64,000 bases of DNA from Acaudatibacter sp035532115. Lineage in GTDB: Bacteria > Pseudomonadota > Alphaproteobacteria > Caulobacterales > Caulobacteraceae. This document shows, piece by piece, positions 7,374-16,112 of the stretch. Made by a program: the position numbers and the translations under genes. Location: the NCBI GenBank assembly GCA_035532115.1, contig DATKRO010000056.1, positions 1-64,000 of the forward strand, given 5' to 3'. How positions within the stretch are numbered: position 1 is the first letter of the stretch; each line of letters starts with the position of its first letter. The notes beneath the pieces were generated by a model. It saw only the letters and a program-made list of their open reading frames with translations. It was not told where the DNA came from and searched no databases.

Positions 7374-7796
7374 TCATAGCCAATGGGTGGCGAGCAGCAG
7401 GCTGGTCTCGCTGGCGGTCACTCCGGGGATGGCGCGCACCCGGTCGAGGGCGCGGCCGAAGTCGGCGAGACTGGCGGTGTCGAGTTCAGCCAGCATGTCC
7501 CAGCGGCCGTTGGTGACGTGCACGGCCTCCACCTGAGGCAGGCCCTTCAGGGCGGCGAGCACCGCGCCGGAGCGGTCGCCCTCCACGGCGATGGCCATGA
7601 TGGCGCGCACACGGCCCTCCTCGTGGGCGGGAGGGGTGCGGATGGTGAAGCCGAGAATGGCGCCGGACGCCTGGAGCCGCGCCAGGCGGTTCTGCACCGT
7701 GCCCCGCGAGACCTTGAGCATCTTGGCGAGCACGGCCGCCGGGGCGCGCGCGTCGGCGCGCAAGGCGGCGATGAGGCGGTGGTCGAGTTCGTCCAT
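7374..7796 (-). CDS. Lrp/AsnC family transcriptional regulator
   Basis: A 140-residue regulator with an N-terminal winged HTH (MDELDHRLIAALRADARAPAAVLAKMLKVSRGTVQNRLARLQASGAI) and a C-terminal RAM/AsnC ligand-binding domain. Family members respond to amino acids and often control the divergent neighbour. The divergent neighbour here is an arginine hydrolase-ornithine aminotransferase pair, 136 bp away, so arginine or ornithine responsive control is the likely job (inference from position). The regulator may also repress itself. Confidence 0.88.
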   Translation of the reverse strand: MDELDHRLIAALRADARAPAAVLAKMLKVSRGTVQNRLARLQASGAILGFTIRTPPAHEEGRVRAIMAIAVEGDRSGAVLAALKGLPQVEAVHVTNGRWDMLAELDTASLADFGRALDRVRAIPGVTASETSLLLATHWL

Positions 7797-7932
7797 GCGC
7801 AGTCTGCCGTTCTGCTAGCACATCCATGGCGTTATGTTCAAGACGGCATGCGATTCGTGGCGGTCTGTGCGCTGTTCGTTAGCAGGCTCTGGTGGTCTCA
7901 TTGGGCGAATCGCGTCGCCGAGGAGGCGGAGT

Positions 7933-8823
7933 TTGGCGGAATTCCTGATGACCGATCCGGCCCATTATCGAGTGGGCTACGAGATCAATCCATGGATGAC
8001 GCCCCGGCTCTGGGGCGCCGATCCGCTCGGCCACGCCTGCGCGGCGCGGCGCGCCTGGGACGAGCTGAAGCGCGCCCTCGAGACGGCCGGGGCGCGGGTG
8101 CGGGTGATCGCCGGCGCGCGCGGCCAGCCGGACATGGTGTTCGCGGCCAATGCGGCGGTGGTGCTCGACCGCAGGGCGCTGCCGGCGCGCTTCCGCCATC
8201 CGGAACGCTCGGGCGAGGAGGTCGCCTACCTCTCGGCCTTCGAGGCTTTGCGATGCGCGGGCGTGCTGGACGAGGTCGCCCAGATCGACGACGTCGTCCA
8301 GGAAGGCGCCGGAGACGCCATCTGGGACCGTCGGCGGGGCCTGTTCTGGACTGGATTCGGCCCGCGCTCGGACCGCGCCGCCGCCGAGGTGATCTCGGGC
8401 TGGTTCGGACGGCCCGCCGTCGCGCTCGAACTCGCCGACCCGCGCTACTACCACCTGGACACCTGCCTGCTCCCGCTGCCGGGCGGCGAGGTCGTCCATT
8501 ACCCGCCGGCATTCACCGCGGCGGGCCTGAGACGGCTGCGCAGCGAAGTCCCGGGCGATCTTCTCATCGAGGCGAGCGCCGCCGACGCGGTCGCTTTCGC
8601 GGTCAACGCCGTGGCGCTTGGCGAGCGCGTGATCATGGCGCGGGGGGCGCCCGGGCTTTGCCAGCGCCTCGCCGGACGCGGCTACCGAGTGACGCAACTC
8701 GATCTCGCCCCCTTCCTGATGGCCGGAGGGGCGGCGTTCTGCATGACGCTGCGCCTCGATCTGACCAGCGCGCCGACCAGGTTCGCCGCCCTTGCGATGT
8801 CTGACCAGAGGAGCTGCCCATGA
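7933..8823 (+). CDS. Guanidino-group hydrolase (arginine deiminase/dihydrolase or DDAH family)
   Basis: A 296-residue member of the guanidino-group-modifying superfamily. Visible are GYEINPWM near the N-terminus, QPDMVFAANAAV with the substrate-binding Asp, the pair His174/Asp176 in YYHLDTCLLPL and the nucleophilic Cys270 in GGAAFCMTLRLD. Start TTG 7933 is chosen because AGGAGG lies 7 nt upstream; ATG 7948 is the alternative. Its end overlaps the rocD start by 4 bp, so the two are translationally coupled. Because the next enzyme consumes ornithine, conversion of arginine directly to ornithine (arginine dihydrolase, as in the AgrE/ArgZ group) is plausible. Deiminase or dimethylargininase activity cannot be excluded. 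Confidence 0.8.
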   Translation: MAEFLMTDPAHYRVGYEINPWMTPRLWGADPLGHACAARRAWDELKRALETAGARVRVIAGARGQPDMVFAANAAVVLDRRALPARFRHPERSGEEVAYLSAFEALRCAGVLDEVAQIDDVVQEGAGDAIWDRRRGLFWTGFGPRSDRAAAEVISGWFGRPAVALELADPRYYHLDTCLLPLPGGEVVHYPPAFTAAGLRRLRSEVPGDLLIEASAADAVAFAVNAVALGERVIMARGAPGLCQRLAGRGYRVTQLDLAPFLMAGGAAFCMTLRLDLTSAPTRFAALAMSDQRSCP

Positions 8824-10037
8824 CCATCGCCAAAATCCTGGAGCGTCCAGACCTGCTCGCCCTGGAGAGCGAGTTCGGCGCGCGCAATTACCAGCCGCTG
8901 GACGTGGTGCTGACCCGCGGCGAGGGGGCGTGGGTTTGGGACGTGGCCGGGCGACGCTATCTAGATTGCCTGGCGGCGTACTCGGCGGTGAGCCAGGGTC
9001 ACTCCCATCCGCGCATTCTCGCGGCCATGACGCGGCAGGCGGCGCGGCTGACCCTGACCAGCCGGGCCTTCCGCAACGACCAGCTCGGCCTCTTCTACGA
9101 GGAACTTTGCCAGCTGACCCATTCGCATTCGGTGTTGCCGATGAACACCGGCGTCGAGGCGGTGGAGAGCGCCATCAAGGTGACGCGCAAGTGGGGCTAC
9201 GAGGTCAAGGGCGTGCCGGTCGGCAAGGCCGAGATCATCGTCTGCGCCGGCAACTTCCACGGTCGCACCTTGGGCGTGGTGGGGTTCTCCACCGATGCTT
9301 CGGCCTATGCGGGCTTCGGACCGTTCGCGCCAGGGTTCCGCATCGTGCCCTTCGGCGACGCCGAGGCCCTGGAGCAGGCGATGGGGCCCAACACCGTGGC
9401 CTTCCTGGTCGAGCCGATCCAGGGAGAGGCGGGGGTCATCCTGCCGCCGCCGGGCTATCTGAAAAAGGCCCGCGCGCTATGCACCGCCCATGACGTCGTC
9501 CTCGTCATCGACGAGGTGCAGACCGGGCTCGGGCGCACCGGGCGGCTGCTGGCCGAAGAGCACGAGGGCGTGGAGGCCGACCTGACCCTGCTGGGCAAGG
9601 CGCTGTCGGGCGGGTTCTATCCGATCTCGGCGGTGCTCTCCAACCGGGAGGTGCTGGGCGTCCTGAAGCCCGGCGAGCACGGCTCGACCTTCGGCGGCAA
9701 CCCGCTCGCCTGCGCCATCGCCCGCGAGGCGCTGAGGGTGCTCGTCGAGGAGGGCATGATCGAAAACGCCGCGCGCGTCGGCGCGCGCTTCCTGGACGGG
9801 CTGAAGTCGCTTCGGTCCGGCGCAGTCAGGGAGGCGCGCGGGCGCGGCTTGATGCTGGCGCTGGAACTCCACCCCGAGGCCGGCGGCGCGGCGCGCTACT
9901 GCCGCGCGCTCGCCGGGCGCGGCATACTCGCCAAGGACACCCACGACCACACCATCCGCATCTCGCCGCCCCTGGTGATCACCGCCTCGGAAGTCGACTG
10001 GGCGCTCGGCGAGATCGAGGCGGTGTTGAGAGAATGA
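8820..10037 (+). CDS. rocD: Ornithine delta-aminotransferase
   Basis: A 405-residue class III PLP-dependent aminotransferase that moves the delta-amino group of ornithine to 2-oxoglutarate, giving glutamate-5-semialdehyde and then proline or glutamate. The PLP pocket is clear: VIDEVQTGLGRTG with Asp231 and the Schiff-base Lys260 in LLGKALSGGFYPISAV. The N-terminus FGARNYQPLDVVLTRGEGAWVWD is specific to ornithine rather than acetylornithine aminotransferases. ATG 8820 overlaps the preceding hydrolase stop (ATGA). Together they form a two-step arginine catabolic operon beside an Lrp-type regulator. Confidence 0.92.
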   Translation: MTIAKILERPDLLALESEFGARNYQPLDVVLTRGEGAWVWDVAGRRYLDCLAAYSAVSQGHSHPRILAAMTRQAARLTLTSRAFRNDQLGLFYEELCQLTHSHSVLPMNTGVEAVESAIKVTRKWGYEVKGVPVGKAEIIVCAGNFHGRTLGVVGFSTDASAYAGFGPFAPGFRIVPFGDAEALEQAMGPNTVAFLVEPIQGEAGVILPPPGYLKKARALCTAHDVVLVIDEVQTGLGRTGRLLAEEHEGVEADLTLLGKALSGGFYPISAVLSNREVLGVLKPGEHGSTFGGNPLACAIAREALRVLVEEGMIENAARVGARFLDGLKSLRSGAVREARGRGLMLALELHPEAGGAARYCRALAGRGILAKDTHDHTIRISPPLVITASEVDWALGEIEAVLRE

Positions 10038-10055
10038 GGGCGCCCGCCGCGCCGA

Positions 10056-10835
10056 CTAGGCGTTGCGCGCCATCAGGCCGCCGTCCACCGGGATGGTCGC
10101 GCCGGTGATGTAGCTGGCGGCCGGCAGGCACAGGCTCAAGGTGACGTGCGCAACCTCCTCCGGCTCGCCATAGCGGCGCAGCGCGGTGCGGCGGCGGGCG
10201 AAGGTCTGCTTGTCGGCCGTGGCGATCGCCTGGGTCATGCCGGTGTTGATCGGGCCGGGGCAGACGCAATTAACGGTGACGCCTTCCTTGCCGAGTTCCA
10301 CGGCGAGCGCGCGCGTCAGGCCGGCGACGCCCGCCTTGGCGGTCGCATAGATCGAGTCGCGCGCCGTGGCGCCCAGGGCCTCGGTGGAGGCGATATTGAC
10401 GATCCGCGGGCTGGCGGATTTGCGCAGGTAGGGCAGGGCGGCGCGGATGATGCGCTGATGTGCGGTCAGGAGGATCGCGACCTGGCGCGCCCAGAGTTCG
10501 TCGTAGCCCGCGGCGTCGATGGCCGAGAAGGCGCCGACGCCGGCGTTGTTCACCACCGCGTCCAGGCCGCCGAAGTGCTGCGCCATCTCCGGGATCAGAT
10601 GCGTGATCGCCGCCGGGTCGGCGACGTCGAGCCTCCAGGCGCGCGCCTGGCCGCCGTCGGCGCGGATCTCCGCGGCCACGGCCTCGGCGCCGGCCTCGTC
10701 GATGTCGGTGACCGCGACCTTCGCTCCCTCCCGGGCGAACACATGGGCGGTGGCGCGGCCCATGCCGCTCGCCGCCCCGGTGACCAGCGCCACCATCCCG
10801 GCGACCGAGCGGCTGAGGTTCGGGACGGGCTGCAT
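10056..10835 (-). CDS. Short-chain dehydrogenase/reductase (classical SDR)
   Basis: A 259-residue Rossmann-fold oxidoreductase. It has the dinucleotide motif TGAASGMGRA (about residues 20-29), NNAG, the catalytic Ser in IASTEALG, the YATAK tetrad pair, PGPINTGM and the C-terminal GATIPVDGG, all in the usual order. The substrate is unknown. It converges on rocD (18 bp between stops) and is divergent from a second SDR gene across 121 bp, the left edge of a cluster of unrelated oxidoreductases up to 14.5 kb. Confidence 0.88.
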   Translation of the reverse strand: MQPVPNLSRSVAGMVALVTGAASGMGRATAHVFAREGAKVAVTDIDEAGAEAVAAEIRADGGQARAWRLDVADPAAITHLIPEMAQHFGGLDAVVNNAGVGAFSAIDAAGYDELWARQVAILLTAHQRIIRAALPYLRKSASPRIVNIASTEALGATARDSIYATAKAGVAGLTRALAVELGKEGVTVNCVCPGPINTGMTQAIATADKQTFARRRTALRRYGEPEEVAHVTLSLCLPAASYITGATIPVDGGLMARNA

Positions 10836-10956
10836 GGGCGGGGCTCCGGGCGTTGGCGCTGCGTGCGTCCTCTTCCACCTTAGGCCGCGTCACGCCACGT
10901 CAGCATGGACAATCGCGGTGCGCGCGACATGCTCACAGGATCGCAGGAGCCCCCCC

Positions 10957-11727
10957 ATGGACGATCGTTTCGACCTCACCGGCAGGACTGCGCTGGTCAC
11001 CGGCGGCTCGCGCGGGCTGGGGCGGGCGATGGCGCAGGGGCTCGCCGAACGAGGCGCCGACATCGCCGTCGTCAGCCGCAAGCTCGACGCCTGCGAGGCC
11101 GCGGCGCACGAGATCGAGGCGCTGGGCGTGCGCGCCTTCGCCTGCGCCTGCCACATGGGTCGCTGGGACGAGATCGAACCCATGGCCAACGCGGTCTGGG
11201 ACCGGTTTGGGCGCATCGACATCCTGGTCAACAATGCCGGCATGTCGCCGCTCTATCCGGCGCTGGACGAGGTCACCGAGGACGGCTTCGACAAGGTGAT
11301 CGGCGTCAATTTCAAAGGTCCGTTCCGGCTCACCGCCCTCCTCGGCAAGCGCATGCACGCGGGCCGGGGCGGCTCGGTGATCAACATCTCCTCGACCGCT
11401 GCGCTGAACGCTTCGCCCTGGGCCTTGCCCTATGCCGGGGCCAAGGCGGCCCTGAACGCCATGACCCTCGGCTTCGCCGCCGCCTACAGCCCCAATGTGC
11501 GAGTCAACAGCATCATCGTCGGCCCCTTCGCCACCGACGTCGCCGAGCACTGGGCCGACCCGCCCGATCACGCCAATCCCGGCTACACCAGGGCCGGCCT
11601 GCGCATCGGCCAGCCGGGCGAGATCGTCGGCCTGGCGCTCTATCTCGCCTCGGACGCCTCCAGCTTCACCAACGGCGCGATGATCCGCATCGACGGCGGC
11701 CCTGTCCGGGCCACGCGGGCGCCCTGA
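10957..11727 (+). CDS. Short-chain dehydrogenase/reductase (classical SDR)
   Basis: A 256-residue SDR starting at ATG 10957 (MDDRFDLTGRTALVTGG) with a GGAG-type ribosome binding site about 10 nt upstream. TGGSRGLGRA, NNAG, the catalytic Ser in NISSTAALN, YAGAK and the C-terminal GAMIRIDGGP are present. It is divergent from another SDR gene and is followed 38 bp later by a TauD-type dioxygenase gene on the same strand, so the two are probably co-transcribed. The substrate is unknown. Confidence 0.88.
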   Translation: MDDRFDLTGRTALVTGGSRGLGRAMAQGLAERGADIAVVSRKLDACEAAAHEIEALGVRAFACACHMGRWDEIEPMANAVWDRFGRIDILVNNAGMSPLYPALDEVTEDGFDKVIGVNFKGPFRLTALLGKRMHAGRGGSVINISSTAALNASPWALPYAGAKAALNAMTLGFAAAYSPNVRVNSIIVGPFATDVAEHWADPPDHANPGYTRAGLRIGQPGEIVGLALYLASDASSFTNGAMIRIDGGPVRATRAP

Positions 11728-11765
11728 AGCGTGCTATGCTGGCGGCTTCGCCGACGGAGATCGCC

Positions 11766-12620
11766 ATGGCCCACGCGCCCTTCGAGATCGAGCCGCTGGA
11801 CGCCTCGTTCGGGGCGACGGTGACGGGCCTGCGACTCGCCGATATCTCCGAGGACGCCTTCGCCGAACTCTATCGGACCTGGCTCGATTACGCCCTGCTG
11901 ATCTTCCCCGACCAGCACCTCTCCAGGGTCGAGCAGGTGGCGTTCGCAAAGCGCTTCGGCCCCTTGGAATTCGAGATCGCCCCGATCAGCAACGTTCGCG
12001 CCGACGGATCGGTGAGAGCCGACGACGAGGACGACGTGATCAAGGTGCTGAAGGGCAACATGGGCTGGCATTGCGATTCCACCTACATGCCCGTGCAGGC
12101 CAAGGGCGCCGTCTTCACCTGCCACGTGGCGCCGGCCGTCGGGGGCGAGACCGGCTGGGCCGACATGCGCGCGGCCCACGACGCCCTGGACCCGGCCATG
12201 CGGGCGCGCATTGCGACGCTCAGCGCCTACCACTCGCTGCGCTACAGCCAGGCCAAGCTCGGCCACGTCCCCCATGAAGGCAGCGACTACAGCGGCTACG
12301 GCTTCACCGTGAAGGATCCGCCGCTGCGTCCGCTGGTGAAGACCCATCCCGAGACCGGGCGGCGCTGCCTGATGGTCGGACGCCACGCCTATGGCGTGCC
12401 GGGACTGGCGGCGCAGGAGTCCGAGGACCTGCTGCAGCAGCTCGCCGACTTCGCCTGCCAGCCGCCGCGGCTGCACCACCACCGCTGGACCGGTGGCGAC
12501 GCCGTGGTCTGGGACAACCGCGCCCTGATGCACCGCGCCTGCCCCTGGGACATGCGCACACCTCGGGTCATGTACCATTCGCGCATCGCCGGCGATCCCG
12601 TCGCCGAATTCGCCGCCTGA
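11766..12620 (+). CDS. TauD/TfdA-family Fe(II)/2-oxoglutarate dioxygenase
   Basis: A 284-residue non-haem iron dioxygenase. The facial triad is visible: His102 and Asp104 in MGWHCDSTYMP and the distal His256 in NRALMHRACP, with the 2OG-binding Arg at about 267 (MRTPRVMYHSRI). Family members hydroxylate substrates such as taurine, alkyl sulfates, phenoxyacetates or gamma-butyrobetaine; nothing here picks one. ATG 11766 follows a weak GGAGA site. It sits downstream of an SDR in the same direction, which suggests hydroxylation followed by oxidation of the product (inference). Confidence 0.87.
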   Translation: MAHAPFEIEPLDASFGATVTGLRLADISEDAFAELYRTWLDYALLIFPDQHLSRVEQVAFAKRFGPLEFEIAPISNVRADGSVRADDEDDVIKVLKGNMGWHCDSTYMPVQAKGAVFTCHVAPAVGGETGWADMRAAHDALDPAMRARIATLSAYHSLRYSQAKLGHVPHEGSDYSGYGFTVKDPPLRPLVKTHPETGRRCLMVGRHAYGVPGLAAQESEDLLQQLADFACQPPRLHHHRWTGGDAVVWDNRALMHRACPWDMRTPRVMYHSRIAGDPVAEFAA

Positions 12621-12633
12621 CGGCTGGGGCCGA

Positions 12634-13524
12634 TCAGGCGAGGTCCCAGAGCGCCGCGGCCGGCAGCACCGCGCCGTCGTCGCGACCTTGTCCGTCCGCG
12701 GCCAGGGGCCCGACCGGCTGTTCCAGCGGCGCGAGCACGCCCGCCTGCCCCGGATTGCCGGTGCGCCCCAGGCCAGCCCAGATCTCGAACCCGAGCCGGG
12801 CCAGCAGCTGCGGCCGTTCCCGGCGGCGAATCTGCGGGTCGAGGCCGAGGAAATAGTTCTCCTGCTGCCGCACGAACGGGCGGCAGTGATAGGCGAGCAG
12901 GGCGCGGCGCTCGCCGCCTTCGGCGTGGTTCGCGCCGGTGCCGTGCACGAGCCGGCCGTCGAACACCATGACCGAGCCCGCCGGGCCCTCGGCCGCAACG
13001 GTTTCCTCGGGCGCGTATGGCCGCCGCTCGCGGGCCAGATGCGAGCCGGGGACCAGGCGTGTGGCCCCGTTGGCCTCGCTGAAATCGTCGAGCATGAACA
13101 GTAGGTTCGCCACCAGCGGCTTCTCGGTCCAGAAGTCGACGTAGCCCTGGTCGCGGTGCAGATACATCGGGGCGCCGCCCGGCCGCGCGACGTTGGCGGT
13201 CAGGCTCGAGAGCAGGAACTGCGGACCCAGCAGATGGCCCATGAACCGCTCCACCAGCGGGTCCAGTATGAGATCGCGGAACATCCGGCCCTTGTTGGGC
13301 AGCATCCAGACGCGCTGGTTGATCCCCGATTCCACGAAACCTTCGCCGCGGGCGATCTCGCCGGCGGCCTGCTCGGCGACGCGGGCGCCCAGCGCCGCGG
13401 TCGCCTCGCCGCTGAGGGCGCGCTCCAGGATGCAGTAGCCGTGCTCGGCCAGATCAGCGAGCGCGGCGTCGACCTCCGCGCGTCCGCGCAGCGGCGGCGT
13501 CTCGGCTCTGACCGTCGTCACCAT
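12634..13524 (-). CDS. Phytanoyl-CoA dioxygenase (PhyH) family protein
   Basis: A 296-residue Fe(II)/2OG oxygenase of the PhyH family. The first two iron ligands lie in MYLHRDQGYVDFW (HxD) and the third His is in DGRLVHGTGANHAEG, with SHLARERR between them. The start ATG 13524 overlaps the upstream aldo/keto reductase stop by 7 bp, so the two are coupled in one operon. It converges on the TauD-type gene, with only 13 bp between the stops. PhyH proteins act on very varied small molecules; the substrate here is not predictable. Confidence 0.85.
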   Translation of the reverse strand: MVTTVRAETPPLRGRAEVDAALADLAEHGYCILERALSGEATAALGARVAEQAAGEIARGEGFVESGINQRVWMLPNKGRMFRDLILDPLVERFMGHLLGPQFLLSSLTANVARPGGAPMYLHRDQGYVDFWTEKPLVANLLFMLDDFSEANGATRLVPGSHLARERRPYAPEETVAAEGPAGSVMVFDGRLVHGTGANHAEGGERRALLAYHCRPFVRQQENYFLGLDPQIRRRERPQLLARLGFEIWAGLGRTGNPGQAGVLAPLEQPVGPLAADGQGRDDGAVLPAAALWDLA

Positions 13525-14498
13525 GCATAGGCCTCCGGCGCGGGACCGCCCGGTCCCGGGAAGATCTCGTCCAGCCGCTTCAGCGTCTCGTCCCCCAGTT
13601 CGATCTCGAGCGCGGCGAGGCTGGAGCGGAACTGGGCCATGGTGCGCGGTCCGATCACCGGCGCCGTGACCCCCGGCTGACGCCCGACCCAGGCGAGCGC
13701 CACGGCGGCGGGCGGCCGGCCGAGCGCCTCGCACAGCTCCTGGAACGCCTGCACGGCGTCGGTCGCCTGCAGATGGGCGCGGCGGCCCCGGTCGTTCGGC
13801 GAAGGCTTGCCGGCCAGGAGCCCGCCGCCGAGAGGGCTGTAGGCGAGCACGGCCATGCCGTAGGCGCGCGCCGCCGGTAGCACTTCCAGTTCGATGGTGC
13901 GCCTGGCGAGATTGTAGACGCTCTGCTCGCTGACGAGGCCCATGAACGAGCGCGCCCGGGCGCTCTCCTGGGCCTGGGCGATGTGCCAGCCGGCGAAGTT
14001 GGACGAGCCGACGTAGAGCACCTTGCCCTGCTGGACCAGCACCCCCATCGCCTGCCAGATTTCCTCCCAGCGGGTCGAGCGGTCGACGTGGTGCATCTGG
14101 TAAAGATCGATGTGGTCGGTCTGCAGCCGCCTCAGGCTGGCCTCGCAGGCCTCGCGGACGTGCTTGGCCGACAGACCCCTCTGGTTCGGCCCCACCCAGG
14201 TTCCCAGCCGGCGCACCGGATCGGGCGAGCCCCACTCCATCGGCGCCGAATAGACCTTGGTCGCCAGCACCGTCTTCTCGCGCCGCCCGCCGCCTTGCGC
14301 GAACCAGCGGCCGAGCAGAGCCTCCGACTGGCCGGCGTTGTAGTTGTCCGAGGTGTCGATGAGGTTGACCCCGGCCTCGAAGGCCGCGTCCAGCATGGCG
14401 AAGCTGTCCGCCTCGTCGGTCAGCCACGAGAAATTGACCGTGCCGAGCGCCAGCGGCGCGACCTGAAGACCAGTGGAGCCGAAGCGGCGAAGCTGCAT
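13518..14498 (-). CDS. Aldo/keto reductase
   Basis: A 326-residue NADPH-dependent TIM-barrel aldo/keto reductase. It has the catalytic Asp/Tyr region (LIDTSDNYNAGQSE), Lys in LATKVYSAP, and LYQMHHVDRST with the catalytic His. ATG 14498 (MQLRRFGSTGL) is chosen over the longer ATG at 14531 because AAGGAGG lies about 10 nt upstream. It is the promoter-proximal gene of a pair with the PhyH-type oxygenase, which starts inside its last codons. The substrate is unknown. Confidence 0.88.
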   Translation of the reverse strand: MQLRRFGSTGLQVAPLALGTVNFSWLTDEADSFAMLDAAFEAGVNLIDTSDNYNAGQSEALLGRWFAQGGGRREKTVLATKVYSAPMEWGSPDPVRRLGTWVGPNQRGLSAKHVREACEASLRRLQTDHIDLYQMHHVDRSTRWEEIWQAMGVLVQQGKVLYVGSSNFAGWHIAQAQESARARSFMGLVSEQSVYNLARRTIELEVLPAARAYGMAVLAYSPLGGGLLAGKPSPNDRGRRAHLQATDAVQAFQELCEALGRPPAAVALAWVGRQPGVTAPVIGPRTMAQFRSSLAALEIELGDETLKRLDEIFPGPGGPAPEAYAW

Positions 14499-14624
14499 GC
14501 GCGGGCGTTCCTCCTTCGGACGCGGGCGCACATTAGCCGCTGCGACCGCCGGCGCCAGAACCTTGCCCTCGGCCGACGCCCGCCTCAGAGGGGCGCGTCA
14601 GCCAAGCCCGGAACGGAGAATCCG

Positions 14625-14810
14625 ATGCCAGAAATCATCGTCCATTGCGTCGAAGGACGGACCGCGGCCCAGAAGAAGGCTCTGTGCGCCGACATCACCG
14701 CCGCCGTGACCAGGCATTTCGGCGCACCCATCGAAGCGGTCACCGTCAGCATCGTCGAGGCGCGGCGCGACTCCAAGATGAAGGCCGGAGTGATGTTCTC
14801 GGAAACGTGA
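14625..14810 (+). CDS. 4-oxalocrotonate tautomerase family protein
   Basis: A 61-residue protein beginning MPEIIVHCVEGRTAAQKKAL. After removal of Met, Pro1 is the catalytic base of the 4-OT family, and the length is the classic 60-62 residues of a hexamer-forming subunit. The central ITAAVTRHFGAPIEAVTVSI matches the family helix and strand. It is isolated between two minus-strand genes and is not beside a meta-cleavage pathway, so the substrate is unknown. Confidence 0.82.
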   Translation: MPEIIVHCVEGRTAAQKKALCADITAAVTRHFGAPIEAVTVSIVEARRDSKMKAGVMFSET

Positions 14811-14828
14811 ACTCCGCGGCAGTGTCCG

Positions 14829-16085
14829 TCAGGCGCCCACCGCCGCCTCGGCCCTGCCGATGAAGGCGCGAATCCGCGGATAGGTCTCCTCGGCGAAGCG
14901 GCGGCCGTTGAAGACGCCGTAGTGCCCGACCCGCGGCTGCACGTGCAGTTCGTGCAAGGCGTCGGGAAGATTGGGCAGCAGGGCATGCACGGCCTGGGTC
15001 TGGCCGACCCCGGAAATGTCGTCGTTCTCGCCCTCGACGCTCATGGCGGCGATGTCGGTGATCGCCTCGAGCCGCACCGGGCGGCCGCGATGGCTGAGCT
15101 CGCCCTTGGGCAGCAGGTAACGCTGGAAGACGGTGTCCACCGTCTGCAGGTAGAATTCCTCGGTGAGGTCGAGCACCGACAGATACTCGTCGTAGAACTC
15201 GCGGTGCTTGTCGGCCGAATCGCCGTCGCCGCTCACCAGTTGCTCGAAATAGCGGCGGTGCGCCTCCTGGTGGCGTTCGGCGTTCATCGACATGAAGCTG
15301 TAGAGTTGCACGAACCCTGGATAGACGCGCCGCAGCATGCCGGGGTAGGGCGGCGGCACGGTGTAGATCATCGCCTGCTGGAACCAGGAGAACGGCTTCT
15401 CCTCGGCCAGCCTGTTGGTGGCCGTGGGCGAGAGGCGGGCGTCGATGGGCGAGCCGAGGAAGGTGATGCTCGCCGGCCGATGCGGATCAGCCTCCTCGGC
15501 CATCAGCGCGGCGGCGGCCAGCACCGGCGGCCCCGGCTGGCAGACGGCGACGACATGGGCGCGCTCGCCGATGTGGGCGAGGATGTCGCGGATGTGATCG
15601 ATGTAGTCGTGGAAGTCGAAGCGGCCTTCCAGGATGGGCGCGTCCCGGGCGTTGGACCAGTCGGTCACATAGACGTCGAAATCCTGCAGGAAGGTCTGCA
15701 CCGTGCCGCGCAGCAAGGTGGCGTAGTGGCCCGAGAGCGGCGCCACCACGAGCAGCGGCGGGGCGCCCAGCGGCGCGCGGACGCGGCGCAGGTCGAGCGG
15801 CTCGCGCGAGAAGCGGCGCAGGCGCACCCAGGGGCTCGACCAGACCACGTCGTCGTGCACCCTCACCTCGCGGCCGGCGACGCTCGCCGCGTCGATACCC
15901 CAGGCGGGCCGGCCGTAGCGATGCGTAAGACCGGCGATCAGGTCGGCCGAGGCATAGAGGGTGCGGCCCCAGCGCGACGAAGCGGCCGGATTGAGCGGCG
16001 AGCCCCAGAACTCACGCGCCGAACGGGCCGCTAGGCGCAGCGGCGTCGCCGAGTGATAGACCGCTTCGTGCAGGGCGTAGAGCAT
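14829..16085 (-). CDS. phaZ: Intracellular polyhydroxyalkanoate depolymerase
   Basis: A 418-residue alpha/beta-hydrolase of the intracellular PHB depolymerase family, which mobilises native PHA granules. The N-terminus MLYALHEAVYHSATPLRLAAR is characteristic. The lipase-box position reads AVCQPGPP, with Cys as nucleophile as in this family. C-terminal PRVGHYGVFNGRRFAEETYP carries the catalytic His. There is no signal peptide, which fits a cytoplasmic granule enzyme. phaR, phaA and phaB are more than 20 kb away. An inverted repeat sits 10-27 bp upstream of the ATG. Confidence 0.92.
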   Translation of the reverse strand: MLYALHEAVYHSATPLRLAARSAREFWGSPLNPAASSRWGRTLYASADLIAGLTHRYGRPAWGIDAASVAGREVRVHDDVVWSSPWVRLRRFSREPLDLRRVRAPLGAPPLLVVAPLSGHYATLLRGTVQTFLQDFDVYVTDWSNARDAPILEGRFDFHDYIDHIRDILAHIGERAHVVAVCQPGPPVLAAAALMAEEADPHRPASITFLGSPIDARLSPTATNRLAEEKPFSWFQQAMIYTVPPPYPGMLRRVYPGFVQLYSFMSMNAERHQEAHRRYFEQLVSGDGDSADKHREFYDEYLSVLDLTEEFYLQTVDTVFQRYLLPKGELSHRGRPVRLEAITDIAAMSVEGENDDISGVGQTQAVHALLPNLPDALHELHVQPRVGHYGVFNGRRFAEETYPRIRAFIGRAEAAVGA

Positions 16086-16094
16086 CTGACCTCG

Positions 16095-16112
16095 ATTGTG
16101 CGTTGCAACAAT
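16095..16112. promoter_or_regulatory. Inverted repeat in the phaZ leader, possible PhaR operator
   Basis: ATTGT and ACAAT arms flank an 8-bp centre, with an overlapping GTTGCAAC palindrome. It lies 10-27 bp upstream of the phaZ ATG, just before a GAGG ribosome site. PhaR proteins of alphaproteobacteria bind TGC/GCA-containing palindromes at PHA genes, so it is a candidate operator. The assignment is inference. Confidence 0.3.
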
